Origin: Rhodococcus jostii NBRC 16295
GTDB taxonomy: Bacteria; Actinomycetota; Actinomycetes; Mycobacteriales; Mycobacteriaceae
Reading direction: 5' to 3'
Assembly: GCF_001894825.1 (NCBI RefSeq)
Contig: NZ_BCWY01000072.1
Location: 1-47,934 of the forward strand
Length of the DNA stretch: 47,934 bases
Positions 26,168-34,199 of the stretch are shown here, in pieces; position 1 is the stretch's first letter, and each line of letters starts with the position of its first letter. Both the position numbers and the translations under genes were made by a program. Below the pieces are notes generated by a model. It was given only the letters and a program-made list of their open reading frames with translations, made no database searches and was not told where the DNA came from.

Positions 26168-27474
26168 CCGTCTTCGGTGTCGACGCGGTCCAGTCCGCCG
26201 GGACCGGCGAGCTGGTTGTCGGCGCGAAGGACATCGTCACCCCGCTCGCACGGGAATTGGCTCGTGAACGCGGAGTGACGATCGTCGTTGCCAGCGCACA
26301 TCCGCCCAGCAGCCCCGTCACCGCGAACCAGTCGCTGCCCCCGGCACCCGTTGCGGTGGCCCCGGTGTTTGCCCGCCCGTCCTCGAACGGGTCACAATCG
26401 CCTCCGGCTCCGCTCAAGCCGCCGGCCCCGGCACTGTATCGGCGCGGGGCGCCTCTGCATCCAGCGGTCGCACCTGCCGCCCTGCACGAGCCCCGCACAA
26501 GGCGACCCGAGTTGCCGAGTGCTGCGAAATCGGTCGGCCGGGTGGTCGTCGTCGGGGCCGGGCACGTCGGGATGATCACCGCGATGAAGCTCGCCGAGGC
26601 GAACATCATCGAGGAAGTCGTCCTCGTCGATATCGCCGAGGGGCTCGCGGCGGGGATCGCGTTGGATCTGACACATTCGACGGCGCTGCTCGGATTCGAC
26701 ACCAAGGTCCGCGGTGTGACCAGCCTCGCCGAGGCCGGGGCCGCCGAGTTCGTGGTCATCACTGCGGGCCGTGCCCGCCAGCCCGGGATGAGCCGGACCG
26801 ATCTCGTGGAGGTGAACGCTGGCATCGTCGGTGCCCTCGCCCGCGACGCGGCCGGGATCTCACCTCACACGGTGCTGCTGGTGGTCACCAATCCGCTCGA
26901 TGAGATGACCCACCATGCCTGGCGCGCCTCCGGGCTGCCGGCCAACCGGGTCATCGGGATGGCCGGTGTACTCGATAGCTCCCGGTTCCAGGCGTTGACC
27001 GGGTTGGCCATCGATTCCTCCCCGTCGAGTGTGCGTGCCTTGGCGCTGGGTAGTCACGGCGACGAGATGGTCATCCCGCTCTCCCAAGCGCGGGTGGGGG
27101 GCACGACGATCACCGACGCGATACCGCAGGCGGAGGTCACTGCACTGGTCGACCGGGCCCGCAACTCCGGCGCCGAGGTCGTCGGACTCCTCAAGTCTGG
27201 AAGCGCGTTCTTCGCTCCCGGTGCCTCCGCCGCGCGGATGGTCTTGGCCATGGCAACCAACTCCGACGAGATCATCGCCGCCACCGTGTGTGCCAACGGG
27301 CAGTACGGCATCGCCGACGGGTATGTCGGTCTGCCGGCCAGATTGGGCCGCACCGGGTTGCGTGAGATCGTCGAGCTGCCGTTGTCCGCGGACGAGCTGG
27401 CCTCAGTACGCACGGCCGCCGCCCGGATCGCCGAACGGGTGGCCGACCTCGAGCAAATGGCGGCCCCGGCATGA
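26164..27474 (+). CDS. Malate/lactate dehydrogenase with BMC-type N-terminal extension
   Basis: 436 residues, longer than the usual ~310. The catalytic part starts near residue 123: VVVVGAGHVGMITAMKLAEA (NAD motif), ITAGRARQPGMSRTDLV (substrate-loop Arg), VTNPLDEMT, DSSRF and the catalytic His in GSHGDEMV, so it looks active. Residues 1-45 are a small separate segment (GELVVGAKDIVTPLARELAR then ERGVTIV) like terminal segments of other BMC-associated proteins. A ~75-residue Pro/Ala linker follows. I infer targeting to the compartment and a role in NAD+/NADH recycling or oxidation of a 2-hydroxyacid. Confidence 0.88.
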   Translation: MTVFGVDAVQSAGTGELVVGAKDIVTPLARELARERGVTIVVASAHPPSSPVTANQSLPPAPVAVAPVFARPSSNGSQSPPAPLKPPAPALYRRGAPLHPAVAPAALHEPRTRRPELPSAAKSVGRVVVVGAGHVGMITAMKLAEANIIEEVVLVDIAEGLAAGIALDLTHSTALLGFDTKVRGVTSLAEAGAAEFVVITAGRARQPGMSRTDLVEVNAGIVGALARDAAGISPHTVLLVVTNPLDEMTHHAWRASGLPANRVIGMAGVLDSSRFQALTGLAIDSSPSSVRALALGSHGDEMVIPLSQARVGGTTITDAIPQAEVTALVDRARNSGAEVVGLLKSGSAFFAPGASAARMVLAMATNSDEIIAATVCANGQYGIADGYVGLPARLGRTGLREIVELPLSADELASVRTAAARIAERVADLEQMAAPA

Positions 27475-28508
27475 GAGCGGTGGTGTTCGCCGGGCTGGGC
27501 GCCGTCGAGGTCTCGAGTGTGTCCGATCCCGGCCTCGTCGAGCCGACGGACGCTCTCCTCAAGGTGCATCGGGCGGCGATCTGCGGGACCGACCTGCACA
27601 CGATCAGCCATCCCGACGGCCTGCACCGTGGTGCCGTTCTGGGGCACGAGTTCACCGGCACTGTCGTCTCGGTCGGGTCCGCGGTGCGCACCTTCGCATC
27701 CGGAGACCGCGTCAGCGGCGCCGACTTCACCGCGTGCGGACACTGCTGGTGGTGCCGCCACGGCAATCACTGGGAGTGCGGCCAGCGCCAGTTCTTCGGC
27801 ACCGGTGACGCTTTCGGTCCCGCACTGGCCGGCGCCCAAGCCGAGATCGTCCGGGTACCGCACGCCGACGTCGTCCTGCATCCCATCGCCGACGGAGTCT
27901 CGGACGATGCCGCACTGTTCTTCGGGGATGTGCTGGCAACCGGGTACGCGGCGGTACAGCGGTGCGACATCTCTCCGGGCGATACCGTCGCGGTCATCGG
28001 CGGTGGTCCGGTCGGTCAGCTGACCAGCCTCGCCGCGCAGGCCTGCGCGGCCGGGCCGGTCGTGTTGGTCGAGCCGGTCCCGGAGCGGCGAGCCACCGCC
28101 CACGCGCATGGCGCCCTGGTTGCGTCGCCGGAGGACGCTCGCCCCCTCATCGATGCCCTGACCGACGGGCGCGGTGCGGACGCCGTCATCGAGGCCGTGG
28201 GCGGCCCCCGCGGACTCGACGCCGCCTTCGGGCTGGTCCGCCGCCGCGGCACCGTCGTCTCGGTCGGGGTGCACCAGCAATCAACCTGGCCGCTGCCGGT
28301 GGCACGGGCGTTCGCCGACGAGCTGACTCTGCGCTTCGCAATCGGAAACGCGATCCGCGATCGCGACCAGCTGACGGGTTTGGTGGCCTCCGGGGCGATC
28401 GACCCGACCGTCATCATCGACCTACGAGTCGGCCTCGAAGACGCGCCCGCTGCGTACGACGCGATGACCGAGCGCCGTACGCTGAAGGCAGTCATCGAAG
28501 TGTCCTAG
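27471..28508 (+). CDS. Zinc-dependent alcohol dehydrogenase (MDR family)
   Basis: 345 residues. Catalytic zinc ligands are in CGTD (Cys38) and GHEF (His59/Glu60). A structural-zinc lobe has Cys89, 92, 95 and 103 (CGHCWWCRHGNHWEC). The Rossmann motif is VAVIGGGPVGQL. It resembles class-I-like and polyol/threonine dehydrogenase-type MDR enzymes; the substrate cannot be assigned. It is last in the coupled shell operon (ATGA overlap with the preceding gene). It may make the aldehyde for the acylating dehydrogenase or reduce it to recycle NADH, as in Pdu/Etu compartments. Confidence 0.92.
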   Translation: MRAVVFAGLGAVEVSSVSDPGLVEPTDALLKVHRAAICGTDLHTISHPDGLHRGAVLGHEFTGTVVSVGSAVRTFASGDRVSGADFTACGHCWWCRHGNHWECGQRQFFGTGDAFGPALAGAQAEIVRVPHADVVLHPIADGVSDDAALFFGDVLATGYAAVQRCDISPGDTVAVIGGGPVGQLTSLAAQACAAGPVVLVEPVPERRATAHAHGALVASPEDARPLIDALTDGRGADAVIEAVGGPRGLDAAFGLVRRRGTVVSVGVHQQSTWPLPVARAFADELTLRFAIGNAIRDRDQLTGLVASGAIDPTVIIDLRVGLEDAPAAYDAMTERRTLKAVIEVS

Positions 28509-28531
28509 GCACACGTACCGACGAGGCGGAA

Positions 28532-30766
28532 ATGGACGACCCGAAGAGCTCGCACCGGTCACGAGAGGCCACCCCGTTCAGCCCGATTCTGAACGGGGAG
28601 TTTCCCGTCGAGCAGCTTCGGGACCTGCTGGCCACCCTCCCCGATACCGCCACCGATGCCGCTGAAGCCGTCGTGACCGCGTTCGGCAGCAGCATCCCGG
28701 TCACCGTCTTCCACCGACACGACCTCGACTGGTCCGCCCTCGCCGGTACCGAATCCCACGCCGACCAGACACAGTTGACCGCACTCGAATGCGCCGCCGG
28801 ACCGCTCGTGCCACGCGCGGCCACGGTGGGCAACGTCGCCGTCGTCGTCGACCCGGCGGTACCGGACGACATGGTCGCGACTCACCGCACCCTTCTGGCC
28901 CAACTGTGCGTCTGGATCGACCTGACCGCCCAGGCGCACGCCTCCACCGAAGAGTTTGCAGCCCTCGACGACGAGGCCGAGGTCATGCGCACTGTGGCCC
29001 ATCAGATCCTTAGCGCCCAGGACCTCGACCAGGTGCTTCTCAACCTCACCAACCAGACCTTGCGAATGTCCGAATCAGACATCTGTGGCGTGTTTCTCCG
29101 GGAGGGCGAGGAGCTGCGTATGCGCAGCTGCGCCGGGCATCGGGTGATCGACACCGCGCGGCTGCGGATGAAGAAAGGCCAAGGCGTGGCCGGCCTCGTC
29201 TTCGAAACCGGGAAGGTTGCCAGAATCGACAGCTACCTTCAGGACGCCACAATCAGCAAGGACTTCATGTCCCTCGCCGAACAGGAAGCCACTCGTTCGG
29301 CGCTGGCCGCGCCACTGGTTGTGCACGGCGACCTGATCGGTGTCCTCGAGGTATGGCGGCGCCGCTACTCGTCGTTCACCGACCGAGACGTCCGACGCCT
29401 GGTGGCCCTGGCCGACCTCGCCACCATCGCCATCGAGAACGGTCGGCTCTACGACGCCCAGCGCGCCACCGTCGAAGAACTCGACAACACCCGTATTTCC
29501 CTCGAACGACAACTGCGACTGCTCAACCGTTCCTCCACCCTGCAGCATTCGCTGATCGAGATCGTGCTCGCCAACTCCGCCGTCACCAGCTCCGTCGCCC
29601 GCACCGTCGGAACCGAACTGGGCTGCGAAGTCGCCATCATCTCCGCCACCGGCGAAGTCGAGGCCACATTTCCTCGCACCTTCGACACCGCCGATCTGCT
29701 CGACGACGTCGCCGGCCGCAACGGTGTCCTCCCGCAACGTGCGACCAAGCTCGTTGCACGCGACGGCCGCACAATCTGGGCTCACCCGGTCATCGCCGCC
29801 GAAAATCAGTACGGTGCAGTCTGTTTAGTTGGCGGCAACGAGGACACCGAAATCATGGAGGTCGCGTGCGGGCAGGCCGCGATGGTCTGTTCACTCACCC
29901 AACTCCAGCAGCGCGCGGCCAGCGCCGCCCGCGCCGAGGCGCTCGACCAGTTGCTCTGGGATCTGATGGAAGGAACAGCGGAACAACGGTCGGCCGCACG
30001 CAGCCGCACCCATCAGATGGGGATCCGGCTCCGGGGTTTTCACCGAGTCGTCTACGGGGTACTCGAGAACACCGACAACATTGCGGCCCAAGAGGGATGG
30101 ACTACCTCCGCCGCGGACACCTTGCGGCGCAACGTTCTCAACGGTGCCCGCGGCTGCACCACCCCCGCACAGCTGACGTTGACCAGTGTGCGAGGAAACT
30201 GGATCGTGGCTCTCGCCCCGATCAAGGACCGCGAACGTGCCCGGACCCTGCTGGACGAATTGAACAAGATCGCAGCCCAGTGCCACCCGGACCTGCGCAT
30301 CACCTGGGGGGTCAGTTCAGCACGCAGCGATCCGGCCGAGTATCCGGCGGCATTCGGCGAGGCGAAGACCGCGCACGCCGCCTCCCGTCGCCTGGGAACA
30401 GTGTCGTTGTACGACGAACTCGGGATCGTGCGGCTCCTGTTGGGGAGCAGCGACAATCCCGACCTACAGGGATTCATCAAAGAGGTGACCGAGCCGCTGC
30501 TCCAATACGACCAGCAGTCCGACGGGTCCCTCCTCAAGACCCTCCGCACCTTCTTCGACGCCAACTGCTCACAGAAGGATGCCGCCGAACGGCTCTTCGT
30601 CCACCCCAAGACCCTCGCCTACCGGCTCGAACTGATCCGCAAACTCACCAATCTGGACCTGTCACAACACTCAGATCGGATGCGCGCCGACCTGGCACTA
30701 CGACTGTTGCAGGTGACCGAGGCGGTCAGCGATATCGATGGCCAATCGCACCCGCCATCCGGTTGA
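28532..30766 (+). CDS. GAF-domain PucR/CdaR-type transcriptional regulator
   Basis: 744 residues from ATG at 28532 (GAGGCGGA upstream). A variable N-terminal region is followed by a GAF domain (about 165-310, including RMKKGQGVAGLVFETGKVA and SALAAPLVVHGDLIGVLEV), a short coiled segment, and a second sensor-like region. A CdaR/GGDEF-like domain and a C-terminal PucR-type HTH follow (LLKTLRTFFDANCSQKDAAE, then LFVHPKTLAYRLELIRK). Such proteins activate catabolic operons on binding a substrate or intermediate. It follows the shell operon by 23 bp and probably controls it and the divergent units. The ORF runs further upstream, but those residues are antisense-like. Confidence 0.9.
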   Translation: MDDPKSSHRSREATPFSPILNGEFPVEQLRDLLATLPDTATDAAEAVVTAFGSSIPVTVFHRHDLDWSALAGTESHADQTQLTALECAAGPLVPRAATVGNVAVVVDPAVPDDMVATHRTLLAQLCVWIDLTAQAHASTEEFAALDDEAEVMRTVAHQILSAQDLDQVLLNLTNQTLRMSESDICGVFLREGEELRMRSCAGHRVIDTARLRMKKGQGVAGLVFETGKVARIDSYLQDATISKDFMSLAEQEATRSALAAPLVVHGDLIGVLEVWRRRYSSFTDRDVRRLVALADLATIAIENGRLYDAQRATVEELDNTRISLERQLRLLNRSSTLQHSLIEIVLANSAVTSSVARTVGTELGCEVAIISATGEVEATFPRTFDTADLLDDVAGRNGVLPQRATKLVARDGRTIWAHPVIAAENQYGAVCLVGGNEDTEIMEVACGQAAMVCSLTQLQQRAASAARAEALDQLLWDLMEGTAEQRSAARSRTHQMGIRLRGFHRVVYGVLENTDNIAAQEGWTTSAADTLRRNVLNGARGCTTPAQLTLTSVRGNWIVALAPIKDRERARTLLDELNKIAAQCHPDLRITWGVSSARSDPAEYPAAFGEAKTAHAASRRLGTVSLYDELGIVRLLLGSSDNPDLQGFIKEVTEPLLQYDQQSDGSLLKTLRTFFDANCSQKDAAERLFVHPKTLAYRLELIRKLTNLDLSQHSDRMRADLALRLLQVTEAVSDIDGQSHPPSG

Positions 30767-30770
30767 GAGT

Positions 30771-30807
30771 GGTGTGTGGTCCCCCGATCCGGGTTATCCC
30801 ACACACC
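30771..30807. terminator. Hairpin after the PucR-type regulator
   Basis: GGTGTGTGG (30771-30779) pairs perfectly with CCACACACC (30799-30807), with a loop that contains a further CCC/GGG pair. It starts four bases after the stop at 30766 and is a good candidate terminator for the rightward BMC transcript. Confidence 0.65.
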
Positions 30808-30898
30808 CCACCCGCCGCCAGTTCGATCTGTGGCCCGCCGCTTGTTCTCGACCCCGCGCAACTCCCCCACCGTCCCTGGGTGGTCCCAGGCGTGCAAT

Positions 30899-30954
30899 CG
30901 TCCGAGGTGGCACACAATGACCTGCAATCGGTCACCGTGTACCACCCTCGGACG
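30899..30954. terminator. Long imperfect hairpin between convergent operons
   Basis: The arm from 30899 (CGTCCGAGGTGGCACAC...) pairs with the arm ending at 30954 (...GTGTACCACCCTCGGACG), about 24 paired positions with a few mismatches, around a 7-nt loop. It lies 9 bp after the PPDK-like stop (leftward) and 132 bp after the rightward operon, so it is a likely bidirectional terminator. Confidence 0.7.
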
Positions 30955-30963
30955 CCGGTCAGG

Positions 30964-33480
30964 CTAGTTTCGGCGGTCTCGCTTTCCCAGAGCCAGGATC
31001 GACGGCCGGACCTCGTCGCCGTCGACGCCGAAGCGGGTGAACCCGCGCTCCTGCAGTGATTGCACCAGTTCCGCCGAGACCGGTCCGCTCAACCGGATCC
31101 CCACCCGGCGTCCGGGATCCTGGGCAAGGACCGCAGCTACGGTGTCCACCAGCGCGCCGACCTGATCATCGATCTCGACGCGTGGATCAACCGTGATCAG
31201 ACCCCGCCGCAGGTACGAGTCGAGCGGCTCATTGGTCAGCAGATGCCGCGCCGAGATACCGGCCACGGCCGCTTGCAGCACCCGCAGTTCGATCCACACG
31301 ACATCACTGTGTTCGGTGATGTCGTCGATGGAGGCAATACCGCGTGGGCTGGTGAGGTAACCACCGATCTCGACCCGCTCGGCGTCGGGCAGACTATCCC
31401 GCAGCGCGACCAGCGCAGCGATCTCACCGCCGTCGGCGATCTTGCGAACAGTAAAGTGCACACGCAACTCTGTGCCCGCGCTCCGCACGGCCGTGGCGAT
31501 GCCACGCAACTGTGCGGACAGGATCTCCTCGGACCCGATCGGCAACGCCAACTCCGGATGCGCGATGAACAACTCGGCCGTGCGCAGCAGTTCGCTGGAT
31601 TCGTCGGCGTGGAAGTCGATCGCCCGCACCCCGAACTCTGACACCCTCGCATGGGCGAACAACGCCGAGAACTCGGTGGCCACAGCCGCCTCGAGGGCCG
31701 CGCTGGCATCGCTGATCTCGCCCTCGCGCAACGCGGAGATGATCCCGTCGAGGTGCCCGGTGGTGGCCAGGACATCGTCGATTCCCGCCACCAGCCCAGT
31801 CGCCCCACGTGCTAGCGCCCGATCCGCCTGATCGGGAGTCGTCGCCCGGGCGAACACCTGCGCGCCTGCGCGTTCGCGTGCGAGATCGAGCAACCCTGAG
31901 AGACGGTCGTCCTCGGCCGCCGGCTCACTAAGCTCGATGGCACCGGCAATCACCTCGCCCGACGAACCGTCGAGGGAGACGATTTCGCCGACGGCCAAGG
32001 TCTTGCCGGCCACCCGCATGGTGCCCGCGGCAGGATCGATATCCAACGCCCCACATCCCACGACGCACGTTGTCCCCAGTGCGCGCGCCACCACGGCGGC
32101 GTGGCTCGTCGAACCACCGGTCGCAGTGAGGATGCCGTCGGCGGCGATCATGCCGTGGAGGTCCGTCGGGCTGGTCACCGGTCGTGCGAGGATCACCGTC
32201 TTGCCTTCCTTGACCGCCTGCTGCGCGGAATCGGAATCGAAGTACAGCTCACCAACCACATGCCCCGGGGCGGCACCGACACCGGTGGCCAGCAGCCGCC
32301 CGTCCTCGCGGGCACGGGCGTGGGCATCCGGGTCGAATCCGGGACGCTGGACCTGGCGGATCTGCTCGAGCGTCAGCGTCGCGAGCGCACCGGACGTGGT
32401 CACGACCTGCTCGGCGAGCAGGTCCGCAGCAATGCGGATCGCCGCCTGCGCGGTGCGTTTGGCGCTGCGGACCTGGAGCATGTACAAGATGCCGCGCTCG
32501 ACAGTGAACTCGATGTCGAGAACGTCACCGCGGCGGCGTTCGAGTTCGGCGCAGGTATTTTCCAGTTCGGTGTACACGTGTGGAAGCCTGTCGCGCAGCG
32601 CGGTCACCGGGTCCGGGGTGCGGATACCGGCGACGACGTCCTCGCCCTGGCTCGCGGCCAGGAACTCGCCGAACAGGCCCGGTTCACCGGTGACGGGGTT
32701 GCGGGTGAACACCACACCGGAGCCGGAGTCCTGGTCGAGGTTGCCGAAGACCATCGACTGCACGACGACCGCGGTTCCGAGGTCGTTCGGGATCTTGTGC
32801 ACCTCACGATATTTCACGGCCCGCCGAGTGTTCCAGGATCGGAAGACGGCCTCCACGGCGCCGATGAGTTGGGCGCGGGGGTCGCTGGGGACTTCCTCGT
32901 CGAGTTCGTCGCGCAGCAATGCCTGGCAGTGCTCCCATACCCGGTCATAAACGGGTCCGGGCTGGCTGTCGGCCTGGACGCCGTCGATCAGCGCGGCGAG
33001 GTCGTCGCGGTCGGGGGTTTCGAGGGCTCCCATCACGGTTTCTGCGTACATCCCGTGGAACCGGAAGAGTACGTCCGCCATGAATCGGGTGTCGCCGGTG
33101 ACGTCGGCCAGCGCGATTGCCGCGTCACGGCCGAGCCCGAGGTTGAGCACGGTGTCCATCATCCCCGGCATGGACACCGGGGCTCCCGAACGCACCGACA
33201 GCAGCAACGGGAAGGGACCGCCACCGAAGGTCTTGCCTGACGCCTGTTCGAGCTCGCTCAGGCGGCCGTGGATTTCCTCGATCAGGTCCGTCGTCATGGA
33301 ACCGTGCTCGAGGTAGTCGTGACAGGCCGACGTGGAAATGACGTACCCGCCGGGCACGTTCAGGCCTTCCTGGGTCATTTCGACCAGACCGTAGCCCTTG
33401 CCGCCGAGCACATTCCGATCAATTTCGCCTGGTTCACAGAACGCGCGCGTCAGTCCAGTCGTAACAGTCACAGAGCTCAC
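30964..33480 (-). CDS. PPDK-like phosphotransferase with degenerate C-terminal barrel
   Basis: 838 residues from GTG at 33480, which has AAGGAG 8 bases upstream; GTG at 33489 is the alternative. The ATP-grasp half is intact and PPDK-like: LGGKGYGLVEM, LLLSVRSGAPVSMPGMMD, FRSWNTRRAVKYR and GSGVVFTRNPVTGEPG. The swivelling domain has the phosphohistidine motif TATGGSTSHAAVVAR (His about 460). The C-terminal PEP/pyruvate barrel keeps its length but not its chemistry. Where PPDK has GTNDLTQ, GEHGG and the catalytic Cys in SCSPFRVPIAR, this protein has unrelated residues (ending FTRFGVDGDEVRPSILA). It should autophosphorylate but probably cannot make PEP, so another acceptor is likely. Confidence 0.85.
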   Translation of the reverse strand: MSSVTVTTGLTRAFCEPGEIDRNVLGGKGYGLVEMTQEGLNVPGGYVISTSACHDYLEHGSMTTDLIEEIHGRLSELEQASGKTFGGGPFPLLLSVRSGAPVSMPGMMDTVLNLGLGRDAAIALADVTGDTRFMADVLFRFHGMYAETVMGALETPDRDDLAALIDGVQADSQPGPVYDRVWEHCQALLRDELDEEVPSDPRAQLIGAVEAVFRSWNTRRAVKYREVHKIPNDLGTAVVVQSMVFGNLDQDSGSGVVFTRNPVTGEPGLFGEFLAASQGEDVVAGIRTPDPVTALRDRLPHVYTELENTCAELERRRGDVLDIEFTVERGILYMLQVRSAKRTAQAAIRIAADLLAEQVVTTSGALATLTLEQIRQVQRPGFDPDAHARAREDGRLLATGVGAAPGHVVGELYFDSDSAQQAVKEGKTVILARPVTSPTDLHGMIAADGILTATGGSTSHAAVVARALGTTCVVGCGALDIDPAAGTMRVAGKTLAVGEIVSLDGSSGEVIAGAIELSEPAAEDDRLSGLLDLARERAGAQVFARATTPDQADRALARGATGLVAGIDDVLATTGHLDGIISALREGEISDASAALEAAVATEFSALFAHARVSEFGVRAIDFHADESSELLRTAELFIAHPELALPIGSEEILSAQLRGIATAVRSAGTELRVHFTVRKIADGGEIAALVALRDSLPDAERVEIGGYLTSPRGIASIDDITEHSDVVWIELRVLQAAVAGISARHLLTNEPLDSYLRRGLITVDPRVEIDDQVGALVDTVAAVLAQDPGRRVGIRLSGPVSAELVQSLQERGFTRFGVDGDEVRPSILALGKRDRRN

Positions 33481-33485
33481 CTTGT

Positions 33486-34106
33486 TCACTCCTTACGCGC
33501 GCGACCGAGGGTGCGCAGCAAGTCTTCGTGGAATTCGAACCACACGTTGTGCACCGAGTCCTTGGTCGGGTCGGAGACGAACGCGATGTCGCCGGCGTCG
33601 ACCTTCCCGAGGGAGCGTTCGAAGCGACCGATGTAGCTGCGGAAGCGCTCGTCCTTTTCGCCGAGGGCTTCGAGCAGCCCCTCGAGCCGGGACACCAGGC
33701 GCTCGATGGTGGAGATCACCTTTGCGTCGTAGGCGGAATCGCTGTGATCGTTGGCGAGTTTGCGACCGCCCACCTCAATCTGCTGCCAGGAGGACATGGT
33801 GCGCAGGAAGCGCGAATTGACGTCCTCGAATTTGTCGGCCACTTGCAGTACCGAGGGATCGTCGCGAAGGGGTCCGTAGATCGCGGCCGCGGAATCGACC
33901 AGCACCGGACCCGACGCGTCGGTGGGCAGAGCCGTCTCACCCATGAGTGCGACCAGGTCGCCCTCGGCGAGCTCGGCGAAGATCCCTCGCACCTCATCGG
34001 TACCGAGGTTGACGATCTCCGCAACAGCGGCCGCGGTCGCCATTTTCTTGAGGGCCACGGCATTGAGAACGTCGTAGAGACGTTTGTCGAGCAGGGTTTG
34101 AGTCAT
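33486..34106 (-). CDS. Unrecognised 206-aa protein of the PPDK-like operon
   Basis: ATG at 34106 (GGGAAA upstream). Not assigned to a family. Residues about 5-55 look like a winged-helix fold (LYDVLNAVALKKMATAAAVA, then LGTDEVRGIFAELAEGDLVA). The rest is predicted mostly helical and charged (SAYDAKVISTIERLVSRLEG, then EALGEKDERFRSYIGRFERS). It could be an accessory or regulatory subunit of the phosphotransfer complex. Its stop overlaps a possible start of the PPDK-like gene (GTGA), which argues for stoichiometric co-expression. Confidence 0.75.
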   Translation of the reverse strand: MTQTLLDKRLYDVLNAVALKKMATAAAVAEIVNLGTDEVRGIFAELAEGDLVALMGETALPTDASGPVLVDSAAAIYGPLRDDPSVLQVADKFEDVNSRFLRTMSSWQQIEVGGRKLANDHSDSAYDAKVISTIERLVSRLEGLLEALGEKDERFRSYIGRFERSLGKVDAGDIAFVSDPTKDSVHNVWFEFHEDLLRTLGRARKE

Positions 34107-34199
34107 GTTGTTTCCCAACGATCGAACGGGGGCGGCGGGTCGCAGGTGCCTGCGCCGGCAGTGTTCGGTACCGCCGCCCCCGGGTCTGGTGAACGGGTT

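Noticed and set aside
27962..28531. N-terminal extension of the PucR-type regulator into the alcohol dehydrogenase gene
   Set aside because: Arg-rich shadow of the dehydrogenase; ATG at 28532 with a ribosome-binding site gives the family-like protein.
30964..33489. Ordinary pyruvate phosphate dikinase (PEP supply)
   Set aside because: The N-terminal half fits, but the barrel lacks the catalytic Cys and metal/substrate motifs, and the gene sits with three unusual partners.
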